Source: Pachyseris speciosa
Lineage: Eukaryota; Cnidaria; Anthozoa; Scleractinia; Pachyseridae
Assembly: GCA_016490735.1 (NCBI GenBank)
Contig: JAEMWC010000001.1
Location: 2,465,001-2,529,000, forward strand
Length of the DNA: 64,000 nucleotides
Reading direction: 5' to 3'
Position numbers and translations under genes: made by a program
The notes under the pieces: model-generated
Told to the model about the DNA's origin: nothing
Databases searched by the model: none
Seen by the model: only the letters and a program-made list of their open reading frames with translations
Shown: piece after piece, positions 10,117 through 18,800 of the stretch
Layout of the letters: each line of letters starts with the position of its first letter
Numbering within the stretch: the stretch's first letter is position 1

Positions 10117-11392
10117 TCAAACTATCGTGACTCAAAATATATCGAAAGATATGAAGATGTAGTGTTCGAACTAGAGACAGCACTTAATACTGTAGTAGCA
10201 AACAATGCTCATCAGAGTAAAACAGGTACCGTTTCGTTGTTGATAACAGTGGAGAGACTACACCATTTGACTGGTATAATGCCCGTTTAAATGTTATTTT
10301 CATTGTAAACAAGCTTGCAGATGGAGGTAACATTGCTGTGCAGATCGAAATGGTATTGTTAATTCAGCTCACGCTCTTATTAACACCATTAATGTAAAAT
10401 GAATGGTCTTGATGTTTATGAATGCCGAGACGCTAACCAGGCCACAAATATTAAGTCATTGCTTGAGTATTCACAGGGTTATGTTGTAAGTCAGGGAACA
10501 ATGAGTTCTTCTATCTTGACACCAGCCGAGGTGCTGAAAACAGAGTGGCACAAGCTGCTTATAACAAAGGATTCTCAGATCGTAAAGCTTTACTTGATGG
10601 TGGTGGTGAAGTAAATGCAGAGATAGCATTGAACAGATACGGTTTTTTCAAGAGCTTTTGGGATGAACTCATGCCTAACTCAAAAGTAGAGGTGAAATTG
10701 ACACTTGAGAGTGATGCCAATTTGATTTGGCAAGCTACTGATGAATGTCGTGTGGTACTAACTAAATTCCAGCTAATTGTTCCTCGTATTATTTTTAATT
10801 CTACTGGAAAGTCCTTATACATGAGCAAGTATCTTGACAACAGAAAGTGGACTTACATGAGAGAACTGATTGAGAGAGGCAATTCAACAAGACAGCAGAC
10901 AGCCAATTTCCGTATTTCCACAGGAATAAACAAACCCAGGCATGTCTTTGTATTCATCATCAATGATGCCAATGATGCATCTCAGACAGCCAATAAATTT
11001 CTCTATATACACATTCTCAGTTGCAAATAACCGAACTTTGACTGATTGTTATCTTGAAGTTGGCAACGGAAATGATTATCCAGAGCTTCGTTATAAACCA
11101 TCAACAGAACCAACAAGAGTATTTAGAGATGTTTTGAAATATGTTCAAGCTGTAAACGATTTCAGTGAAAGTACCCTTCTCACAGGGGCAATTTCGGTAC
11201 AATATTCCCTTTTGTTTATTTCGATCTGACAAAACAGAAACAGGATATTAAAGATGGAATGACAAAACTGACTTTCAAATACACTTTGAGTGCTGCAACA
11301 AATGCTGATTACAGTGTGTATGCACTGGTCTCTATGAGCAGGATATTGAGATGAGAAAGACTGATGGAAAATTAATTCTTAGATCAATGTAA
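10114..11392 (+). pseudogene. Major capsid protein (double jelly-roll) of E1, frameshifted
   Basis: Homologue of 28120-29403. Recognisable are TPFDWYN near 10260, the INTI.VKMNG..VYECRDANQATN block at about 10380-10450, and the C-terminal half from 10545 with DCYLEVGNGNDYPE. Indels near 10225, 10340, 10395, 10560, 11000, 11200 and 11250 break the frame. The E2 copy is far less damaged. Confidence 0.85.
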
Positions 11393-11463
11393 ATTAAATA
11401 AATTAAATAATTAAATTAAATGATTGTTTGTATTAAATACAATTTAGTATAAACATATATTAT
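11393..11463. other. AT-rich spacer before pVI-like gene
   Basis: 71 bp of A/T runs ending AACATATATTATATG at the next start. It is the short form of the 200-bp spacer at 29404-29603 in E2. Likely promoter. Confidence 0.4.
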
Positions 11464-12312
11464 ATGACTACTTATCATCCTCATGGAGTAAGACTTTCAA
11501 ACAGTCAGAAGCAAAGGCTTGCAAAAGCTATACAAACAAATTCACCGGTAACATTGAGACTCGCACATGGAGATCTCACTGGAGGTGATCAAATGATGTT
11601 GACAAAAACACAGATAAAAAAATTAGCCAAATCACAGAGAAATGGAACAGGTGCTGATGTAAAGATATCCAAAGCACAGATCAGAAAATCAGTCCAAGAA
11701 GGAGGTTCTCTTTGGTCCAGTCTTTTTTCACTTGGAACAAGACTATTGCCTTATGCAGGTAAAGCAGTAGCTAAAGCGGCTCCAGCATTGGCTACAGGTG
11801 CTCTTTCTTCATTAGCAAGTCTCGGCATTGATAAACTATTTGGAAAGAAACAAAAAGGAGGATTTCTTATTCCTAATGCCAATTTATCCCAATTATTGAA
11901 TGTAGGAAATTTATTGAATACGAGACAGATGGCTGATGTTATCCAAAAAATGCAGTATGGTGGAGACGTTGTTATAAAACCAACAAAAGCGCAGACTGGA
12001 AAGGGTATTGGAACAATACTCGCCAGCATTGGAATTCCTTTGGCTATAGAAGCAATCAGAAAATTAACTGGAAAAGGTTTGCATGTTGAAAGCAGCCGTC
12101 CAAGACGGTCAATACCTGTTCATGTTCCAGATGACATTGTACCCAGAAAGAAAGGTGGGAAACATGCTATGATTCCATGGCAATCTCCTCCTGTTTTTGG
12201 TACATGGAATAACCCAATCGGTTATGGAAAAAAAAAAAACAAAGGAAAAGGACTTCTACTGGGCAAAAACAGTCCATTCAATTCAATCCCCATACTAGGA
12301 ACCATTTTGTAA
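11464..12312 (+). CDS. pVI-like core/minor capsid protein of E1
   Basis: 282 aa, intact. The N-terminus is basic (MTTYHPHGV..) with repeated KTQIKKL/KAQIRK helices. A hydrophobic Gly/Ala segment (SLFSLGTRLLPYAGKAVAKA, about 80-110) could be an amphipathic membrane-active helix. The tail is glycine/lysine-rich and ends GLLLGKNSPFNSIPILGTIL. Adenovirus pVI also combines an amphipathic helix with a C-terminal protease-activating tail (established), and the protease gene follows here. The protease reading frame overlaps this gene's end in the -1 frame, and an A12 run at 12228-12239 marks the likely slip site. In E2 the two genes are one continuous 435-codon ORF. Confidence 0.7.
   Translation: MTTYHPHGVRLSNSQKQRLAKAIQTNSPVTLRLAHGDLTGGDQMMLTKTQIKKLAKSQRNGTGADVKISKAQIRKSVQEGGSLWSSLFSLGTRLLPYAGKAVAKAAPALATGALSSLASLGIDKLFGKKQKGGFLIPNANLSQLLNVGNLLNTRQMADVIQKMQYGGDVVIKPTKAQTGKGIGTILASIGIPLAIEAIRKLTGKGLHVESSRPRRSIPVHVPDDIVPRKKGGKHAMIPWQSPPVFGTWNNPIGYGKKKNKGKGLLLGKNSPFNSIPILGTIL
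12234..12275 (+). promoter_or_regulatory. Candidate -1 frameshift signal, pVI to protease
   Basis: In the pVI frame the A run ends ..A AAA AAC at 12234-12240, a canonical heptamer. Nine bases later GGACT (12250-12254) can pair with AGTCC (12271-12275). The E2 equivalents are GGGCT (30394-30398) and AGCCC (30415-30419), a compensatory A-U to G-C change, silent in pVI. The -1 frame is open from 12213 into the protease and has no ATG between 12213 and 12344. Confidence 0.6.
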
Positions 12313-12343
12313 ATAAACCCTTATCCAACTTTGATTTAATCAA

Positions 12344-12766
12344 TTGGTTAAACAACTTGGAATAAAACATTTTAGAGGAGTATTTTCAAGAGACAATATG
12401 CCGAGACAAATAAAAAAGAATGAATGTGGGATAGTCAATCTTGATTCCAAAATTGGACCTGGTACTCATTGGGTTTGTTATAGGAATTTCAAAAATGATA
12501 AATACTGTGAATACTTCGACTCTTTCGGTTTAATGATGCCAACAGAAGTACAGAAATACATGGCTGCAAGCGGTAAACAACTTGAATACTCTGGTGATGA
12601 GATACAAGAAAGGGAATCAGTATTATGTGGATATTGGTGTTTGTACTATCTTCTTGAGAGACAAAAAGGCAGATCCATTCTTAATACAATACATAATGCT
12701 GAATTTGATCCAACAGACACAAGAGTCAATCACAGATTCATCATAGACTACTTCAAAAATATCTAA
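12344..12766 (+). CDS. Adenain-like cysteine protease of E1 (no AUG start; small 5' frameshift)
   Basis: The ~140-codon open part contains the adenovirus-protease catalytic layout: GTHWVCY (His near residue 42), YFDSFG (Asp near 60), ECG and CGYWCLYYL (Cys near 96-99). The family cleaves capsid precursors during maturation (established). The frame opens at a TTG, not an ATG. The N-terminal ~12 codons (12318-12350) are in another frame because one G is missing near 12346 compared with E2. Upstream, the -1 frame of pVI is continuous with that N-terminus, so the enzyme is probably made as a pVI-protease fusion. Confidence 0.85.
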   Translation: MVKQLGIKHFRGVFSRDNMPRQIKKNECGIVNLDSKIGPGTHWVCYRNFKNDKYCEYFDSFGLMMPTEVQKYMAASGKQLEYSGDEIQERESVLCGYWCLYYLLERQKGRSILNTIHNAEFDPTDTRVNHRFIIDYFKNI

Positions 12767-12778
12767 CTTAATGGTATA

Positions 12779-12937
12779 ATGGTAAAATCATATTGTGTGA
12801 AACAGAAGAAGCAGACTGAGTGTGTACCAGGAAGTGAAAGATATCAAAAGACAAAAAATGGTCGAACTGTGATGAAATGTACTTGTGCTGAATGTGGAAT
12901 CACAAAGACTAAATTTGTTAGAAATCGGGGAAACTGA
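12779..12937 (+). CDS. DUF5679-like small zinc protein of E1
   Basis: 52 aa, 12 bp after the protease stop, start in GTATAATG context. The pattern is SYCVKQKKQTE near the N-terminus, a KNGRTVMKCTC segment, then CAECG and KTKFV: a four-cysteine knuckle like the DUF5679 proteins of nucleocytoplasmic viruses (pattern match). The stop codon TGA follows directly after a GGGAAAC heptamer. In the -1 frame the sequence runs on into the PLA2 gene. Probably a virion or DNA-associated protein; exact role unknown. Confidence 0.7.
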   Translation: MVKSYCVKQKKQTECVPGSERYQKTKNGRTVMKCTCAECGITKTKFVRNRGN

Positions 12938-12960
12938 ATAGCCCGTCTGAAGGGGCGGGC
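12928..12960 (+). promoter_or_regulatory. Candidate -1 frameshift signal, DUF5679 to PLA2
   Basis: In the DUF5679 frame the heptamer G GGA AAC occupies 12928-12934 and the stop TGA is 12935-12937. After a 6-nt spacer, GCCCGTCT (12941-12948) pairs with GGGGCGGGC (12952-12960), giving eight pairs (two of them G-U) and a GAAG loop. The -1 frame is the PLA2 frame. The heptamer, spacer length and hairpin are repeated without change at 31072-31104. G GGA AAC is a known retroviral gag-pro slip site (established). Confidence 0.7.
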
Positions 12961-12981
12961 ATACTAGATTCAGCCGCAGAT

Positions 12982-13619
12982 ATGGCGCTAACAGGATTCT
13001 TAGAACATGGAGTCCCTTATTTAGCGAAGAAGGGTGTTGAAATGGGTAGATATTATGCTTCTGAAGCAATGAGAAATCCAAAGCTGCAAAAGAAATTAAT
13101 TGACAAAGGACTTTCCCTCGCAAAACCTGCAATCACAAAGGTTGGGTCAGAAGCTTTGAAACAACTCTCAACAAAAGTGAGACCAAATATTCGTTACAAA
13201 CAGATATCAAAGGATTAGATTATGGCGGTGCTATTGACATTCATAAGGTTATTGGCAAGCTTCCTAAACCGAAAAGTGGATGGACGCCCGGAAAGTATAA
13301 ATACATGGGACCTTATAATCCCCTCGATAAACAGTTAGAGTATGATCCAAATACTGGCGAGGTCTTGAAATGGAATGTACAACCTTACAATAAGGTGGAT
13401 GAAATAGCAGCTTACCACGATATTTGTTATGATATGGGAAAAAATAAAGGCGATTGTGATAGAACAATGGTCGAGTCACTAGATCAAATACCATATGGTG
13501 AGATGCCAAAATGGGGTCAAACAGCTAGATTCTTAATCGACAAAAAACAGAAACTTGGTCTCGGTGTTTCAAAAAACGGAAAAAGCCGTCGAGTGAAGAA
13601 AACTGGCAAGAAAAACTAG
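12982..13619 (+). pseudogene. Parvovirus-type phospholipase A2 protein of E1, one frameshift
   Basis: The first part (12982-13218) is a helical basic leader. The second (from about 13206 in another frame) has YKYMGPYNPL, a Ca-binding-loop-like motif, and PYNKVDEIAAYHDICYD with the catalytic His-Asp, followed by KGDCDR. This is the layout of the VP1u PLA2 of parvoviruses, also known in adintoviruses, where it breaches endosomal membranes (established). A single indel between about 13190 and 13218 separates the leader from the enzyme; E2 is continuous there. The frame is open upstream of 12982 to 12922, overlapping DUF5679. The last codons overlap the integrase frame. Confidence 0.85.
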
Positions 13620-13664
13620 CTGATGAATTACATGCACCCATAAAACGAAATTTCACTCGGCGGC
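13571..13664 (+). promoter_or_regulatory. Candidate -1 frameshift signal, PLA2 to integrase
   Basis: In the PLA2 frame the heptamer A AAA AAC lies at 13571-13577. After a 7-nt spacer, GCCGTCGAGTGAA (13585-13597) pairs with TTCACTCGGCGGC (13652-13664): 13 continuous pairs, one of them G-U. The loop contains the PLA2 stop (13617-13619). The -1 frame is that of the integrase. The same arrangement is at 31649-31742 in E2. Confidence 0.75.
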
Positions 13665-14497
13665 GTGTGATTGTAAATAAAATTGATGAAATATGGGCAA
13701 GTGATCTAGTTGAAATGCAACAGTTCAGTAAATGGAATAAAGGTTATCGATATCTTCTTATGGTTATTGATGTCTTCAGCAAATATGGTTGGATTGTCCC
13801 ATTGAAGGATAAGAAAGGTGAATCTGTCACTGAAGCATTCAAATCAATATTCAAGGAAGGTAGAAAACCACAGTATTTATGGGTCGACAAGGGAAAAGAG
13901 TTTTACAACAAACACTTGAAGGACTTGCTAGAGAAACATAGTGTACAGATGTACTCAACTGAGAATGAAGAGAAATCATCAGTAGTTGAAAGATGGAATA
14001 GGACAATTAAATCCAAAATGTGGAAGCAGTTCACTGTTCAAGGTAATACACAGTATTTAGACATGTTACCAAAATTAGTGAAACAGTATAATAATACCAA
14101 ACATTCAAGCACAAAGATGACACCCGTTGAAGCATCTGATAAGAGGAATGAAGGAACTGTTTACTTCAATTTGTATGGTGATATGAAAACATTAAAACAG
14201 AAACCGAAATTTAAAATAGGTGATAAGGTTCGAATATCTAAGTATAAACGGAATGTGTTCGACAAGGGCTATACACCAAATTGGACTGAAGAAGTATTTA
14301 CAGTTGATAAGATCCAATACACTAATCCAGTCACTTACAAACTAAAAGATCTCAACGATGAAGAAATACAAGGGAGTTTTTATGAAGCTGAATTATTGAA
14401 AGCCAGACAGGATGTATTCCGTATTGATAAAGTCATTCGCAGAGATTACAAGAAGAAACAAGCTTTGGTGAAGTGGAAGGGTTATAGACGAATTTAA
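13578..14497 (+). CDS. Retroviral-type DDE integrase of E1 (-1 frame of PLA2), chromodomain cut short
   Basis: Catalytic triad: D in IWASDLVEM, D in LWVDKGKEF, E in SSVVERWNR, spaced as in Polinton and retroviral integrases. A C-terminal chromodomain begins VFRIDKVIRR..ALVKWKGY (about 14413-14485). One base change near 14487 ends the frame before its FNSW part, which is present in another frame and intact in E2. The enzyme inserts the element with 6-bp duplications. The frame has no ATG before the first catalytic Asp (first ATG near 13711). It is open back to about 13533 and overlaps PLA2, so a PLA2-integrase fusion by frameshifting is the simplest route. The start given here is the base after the slip site. 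Confidence 0.9.
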
Positions 14498-14684
14498 CAG
14501 TTGGATAGTTCAAGGATTTAAAAGACATATTATAAAGAGAAAATTATCTAACATATATGTGAGTAGACCATACAGTATATCTGTTATTTGCTATTATGTA
14601 GCCAAGAATATTATTATTCCTGACTATATTTAAACACAGGTTGAAAATGAATTAAAAAATAAATTAATATAATATAATATACAA
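14498..14684 (+). promoter_or_regulatory. Spacer with early-type promoter motif before BRO-N gene (E1)
   Basis: Contains remnants of the integrase C-terminus, then ACTATATTTAAACACAG at 14623-14639, 45 nt before the ATG at 14685. The same string is at the same distance before the E2 BRO-N gene (32713-32729), and a close variant precedes PolB (15810-15826). Confidence 0.5.
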
Positions 14685-15473
14685 ATGCAAAAATATTCCT
14701 ACGATAACAAAGAATTAGATGTATCAATAGACTGTTATGTTGATGATAAAAATAACGTTTGGTTCAGAGGAAGAGATATAGCCAAAATTCTTGACTATAA
14801 AAATCCACAAAGAGCGGTTAGAAATTATGTTGTACCTGATGATAAAATCTTGATAGACCTCAAAATAATGACGAATAGCAGAGGGACGAAAGTGTCCATC
14901 AGGTCGGAAGCAGAGGACCGAAAGTGTCCATCAGGTCGGAAGCAGAGGGACCGAAAGTGTCCATCAGGTCAAACAGTCTTATAAATGTTTTTTTATAAAT
15001 GAATCAGGATTTTATTCCTTATACTGTCTTCCAAAAAACAAGAAGCCATAAAATTCAAACATTGGGTTACATCTAAAGTGTTGCCATCAATCAGAAAACA
15101 GGGGTATTACAATCAGTTCAATGATAGAAGTAATAACATGCTGATGATTGAAAGTGAAAATGATCTGCACTGCAAGATTGTATCATTCATCAGAAAAAAA
15201 TATGAAGATGCTTTAATGGTGGCGGGATTAGGTGAAAATCAAATAAGCTCAAACATGCGAATCAGAAGTTATAAGAAAGGATATATGGCTGGACAGTGTG
15301 ATTTAATGCTGTTGAATCCCACTAGAAAATACAATGCTCTATGTCTTGAATTCAAAAGTCCAACTGGTGTGTATCAAGTGTCAGATAAACAAAAAAGTAT
15401 GAAGCAAATGTATGAGAAAAATAAGTGTAAGTACATCATGAGCAATTGTTTCGAAGACTTATTTATGAAATAA
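14685..15473 (+). pseudogene. BRO-N domain fused to VRR-NUC-type nuclease (E1), split by a repeat
   Basis: The first ORF (14685-14984) has the BRO-N core: VWFRGRDIAKILDYKNPQRA. The second (coding from about 15000, open part 15078-15473) carries the end of BRO-N (WVTSKVLPSIRKQGYY) and then a PD-(D/E)xK/VRR-NUC pattern: GYMAGQCDLMLLNP (Asp), LCLEFKSPTG (E-x-K), and a downstream helix with Gln/Lys. BRO-N domains bind DNA, and VRR-NUC domains cut structured DNA (family knowledge). A threefold ~33-bp repeat at 14880-14970 separates the halves and causes a stop at 14982. Without extra copies the two parts would read as one protein. Likely an early accessory protein in DNA processing. Confidence 0.75.
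14880..14970 (+). repeat. Minisatellite inside BRO-N/VRR-NUC gene (E1)
   Basis: Three copies of a 33-34-bp unit containing CGAAAGTGTCCATCAGGTC and, in the first two, GGAAGCAGAG. One unit is 34 bp, so the frame changes across the array. A related three-copy array is at 32966-33060 in E2. Confidence 0.8.
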
Positions 15474-15568
15474 CCAAACACTTGGAAGAAAGTAAATTAT
15501 ACTTATCACGAAGGAAAGATTTAAAAGAAAATTAAATTGATATAAAAATAAAAATATATAGATTATAT

Positions 15569-15765
15569 ATGGAAATAAAAATGTAAAAAGAGGTCGTGGA
15601 AGGCCTAGAGTTCTCAGTGATGAGGAAAGAAAAAAACACAAGACTACCTATATGCTAAATAAAGAATGGTTCTGTAACATATGTAAGACAGGACGTAACT
15701 ACACAATGGCAGGAAAATCTTGTCATATTAAAACAAAAAAACATCAAAAAAATATTCTTCAATAA
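15569..15765 (+). pseudogene. AT-hook plus C2H2 zinc-finger small protein of E1, 5' frameshift
   Basis: About 65 codons. RGRGRPR AT-hook, then EWFCNICKTG...GKSCHIKTKKH, a single C2H2-type finger. The ATG at 15569 (TATATATG) is one base out of frame with the rest; E2 has the matching N-terminus MENQKRGRGRPR in frame. Probably a DNA-binding regulatory or packaging protein. The finger is conserved in E2 with different intervening residues, which supports a real gene. Confidence 0.65.
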
Positions 15766-15809
15766 TTACAATTCAAAAGGATCCAGTAATTGGATCAATT
15801 GAATTCTCA

Positions 15810-15826
15810 ACTATATTTAAACGCAG
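15810..15826 (+). promoter_or_regulatory. ACTATATTTAAACGCAG early-type promoter motif of PolB
   Basis: Lies 43 nt before the PolB ATG. It matches the motif before both BRO-N genes with one change, and the variant at 33924-33940 in E2. Confidence 0.5.
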
Positions 15827-15869
15827 ACGGAAATGTTTTAAAGAAATAATAACTATATATATATTATAA

Positions 15870-18800
15870 ATGGAAAAAATTATCGAAACTAGTAGTAATA
15901 TGGACGAGAAAAGTCTCAAAAAATTGAGCAAATCCAAGCTAATCAAATTGCTGTTGAAGCAGCAGAAAAAGCCTAAAGTTATTATAGTTGATGACACAAA
16001 ACCTGTACCTAAACCAAGAACAAGACCAATTCCCGCCCCAAGGACGAAAAGACCAACTGTCAAAGAATTGGTTGATTACTTCGAAAGAAAAAGATTACCA
16101 GCACCACCAAAAGAATGGTTGGAAGAAATAGAACAATTGAAAAAGAGACCGATCCCAGCCCCCAGAACCAAACAGGTGATTCAGAGACCAACACCTACAC
16201 CCAGGACTAAGATAGGGCAAACAGAGAAAGCTCTGAAGGGCTTCACAAAATCTTTTGAAATCGGTATAAAAAATAACAAAGACCCGCTTGCGCAACTGCA
16301 AAACACAAGAAAGGCTGTTGCATATAATATTATAAAATTGTTGAATGAAATGAAAGGACTGAAATTCGTTGAAACGCTTAAGGTAATATTTGTAAAAATG
16401 ACTGATGGACAATTAGAGTTTAAAACCGCATATTTCAACAGTGTAGCTCAAACAATTGTGAATAATCTGGAAGTAACTGAATCACTACAGTTGTCAAAAG
16501 ACCAAATAATGAATAAGATTGCAGTTTGGGTATCTGAAGGTTCAGGTTGGACAATTGAATCTGTTGACAGCCATTACCTCAATGTTGTGAAATATGCGCC
16601 AATGAAGGGCTCCTCATACATTAAACTACCGAATGAACTCAGAAACAGTGCAAAGGGTTTAATTAACTTGAAAAATGAGGATAATGAATGCTTCCGATGG
16701 TGCCACATCAGACACCTGAACCCACAAGAGAAATACCCACAGAGGATTAAAAAAGTTGACAAAAAATACATTGAAAAATTGGATTATACAGGGATTGAAT
16801 TCCCAGTTGCAACCAAGCATTACAACAAGATAGAGAAACAAAATGAGATCAACATCAATGTTTTTGGTTATGAGAATAGACAGCCATATCCAATTTTTGT
16901 TTCAAAAGAGAAATATACAGACTGCTTGAATCTGCTTCTAATAACTGAAAATGAAAACAAGCATTATGTGCTGATCAAAGATTTCAATAAGTTTATGTAC
17001 AATCAAACAAAGCACAAAGAAAGAAAACATTTTTGTATGCACTGTCTTCAATGCTTCAGCTCTGAAAGGGTGTTGAATAATCACAAGGACAACTGCATGC
17101 AAGTAAATGGCACACAGGCAATAAAAATGCCAAACAAAGATAACAACATACTGAAATTCAACAACTTTCATAAACAACAGCGGGTACCATTTGTTATATA
17201 TGCTGACTTTGAGGCGATCACTGAAAAAATACACGGTTGTCAACCCAACAGTGATAAATCATATACTGAAGCCTATCAGAAGCATACTGACTGTGGCTAC
17301 GGCTATAAAGTTGTTTGTTGCTATGACGATAAATACAGCAAACCAGCAGTAATATACAGGGGTGAAAAGGCTGTGTACAAATTCATGAAAGCTATGTTGG
17401 AGGAGGTCAAATATTGCAAGAATGTTGTGAAAAAAAATTTTAACAAACCATTGAAAATGACTAAAGATGATGAAGAGAAATTCCGAAAAGCCAAAGTTTG
17501 TCACATCTGTGATAAGAAATATACTGACAAAGAAATCCGAGTTCGAGATCATTGTCACATCACTGGTAAATACAGAGGTTCTGCTCACCAAGATTGTAAT
17601 CTGAAACTCAGAGTGAACCCAGAAGAAATAAAAATACCAGTCATATTTCACAATCTAAGAGGCTATGATAGTCATTTTATTATGCAGGAGATTGGAGCCA
17701 TTGTTAAGAAGCACACTTACAAAAACAAGAAAGGTGAAGACTGTCAAATGAATATCAATGCTATCCCAAATAACATGGAGAAGTATATGGCTTTCATGCT
17801 TGGCAACCACTTGACCTTCATTGATAGTTTCCAGTTCATGAGCTCCAGTTTGGAAAAACTTGTAGGCAATCTACCTAGAGAAGCCTTAAAATACACCTCA
17901 CAAGAGTTTAATGGAAAGGATCTTAATCTGATGGCACAGAAAGGTGTTTATCCTTACGACTACATGGACAGTTTCGATCAATTCAATCAGAAGCTGCCCT
18001 CAAAAGAAGAATTCTATAGCATACTGAGTGATACGCATATATCAGATGAAGACTACACACATGCTCAGACAGTGTGGGAAACATTCTCTTTGAAAAACAT
18101 GGGTGATTATCATGACCTGTACCTTAAAACAGATGTACTCCTACTGGCTGATGTATTTGAAAACTTCAGAAAAACATGCCTTGAGTACTATAAACTGGAC
18201 CCGTGTCACTATTTCACATCTCCCGGTTTATCTTGGGACGCCATGCTAAAAATGACTGACATAAAATTAGAATTGATGACAGACATTGATATGTTCCAGT
18301 TCATTGAAAAGGGTATGCGTGGAGGAATCAGCTATATAGCCAACCGTTACGGTAAAGCAAATAATAAATACATGAAAGAGTATGACGAGAAGGCGCCCTC
18401 GACGTACATCGTGTATCTTGATGCTAATAATTTGTATGGTTGGGCTATGAGTCAATATTTACCAACCGGTGGTTTCAAATGGTTGACACAAAAACAGATC
18501 AATAATTTAGACCTGTCTGTCTATAAAGAAGATAGTGCAAATGGTCTGATACTTGAAGTTGACCTCAGATACCCCCAAGAGTTACATGATCTACATAATG
18601 ACTACCCACTTGGGCCGGAAAGGATTAAAGTGACTGGGGACATGCTATCAGATTATTGTAAAAACATAGCGAAGAAATATAAAATATCAACTGGTCTGGT
18701 ACATAAACTGATACCAACATTAAGCAACAAAGAAAAATACGTGCTCCATTACAGGAACCTCCAATTATATACTGATCTCGGTTTGAAAATAACTAAAATC

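Noticed and set aside
12347..12353. G TTA AAC heptamer at the protease N-terminus, a possible fourth frameshift site
   Set aside because: E2 has an extra G and a continuous frame here, so a one-base deletion in E1 explains it better.
13667..14497. Integrase starting at GTG 13667
   Set aside because: Eukaryotic hosts rarely use GTG, and homology and the open frame extend upstream into the PLA2 overlap.
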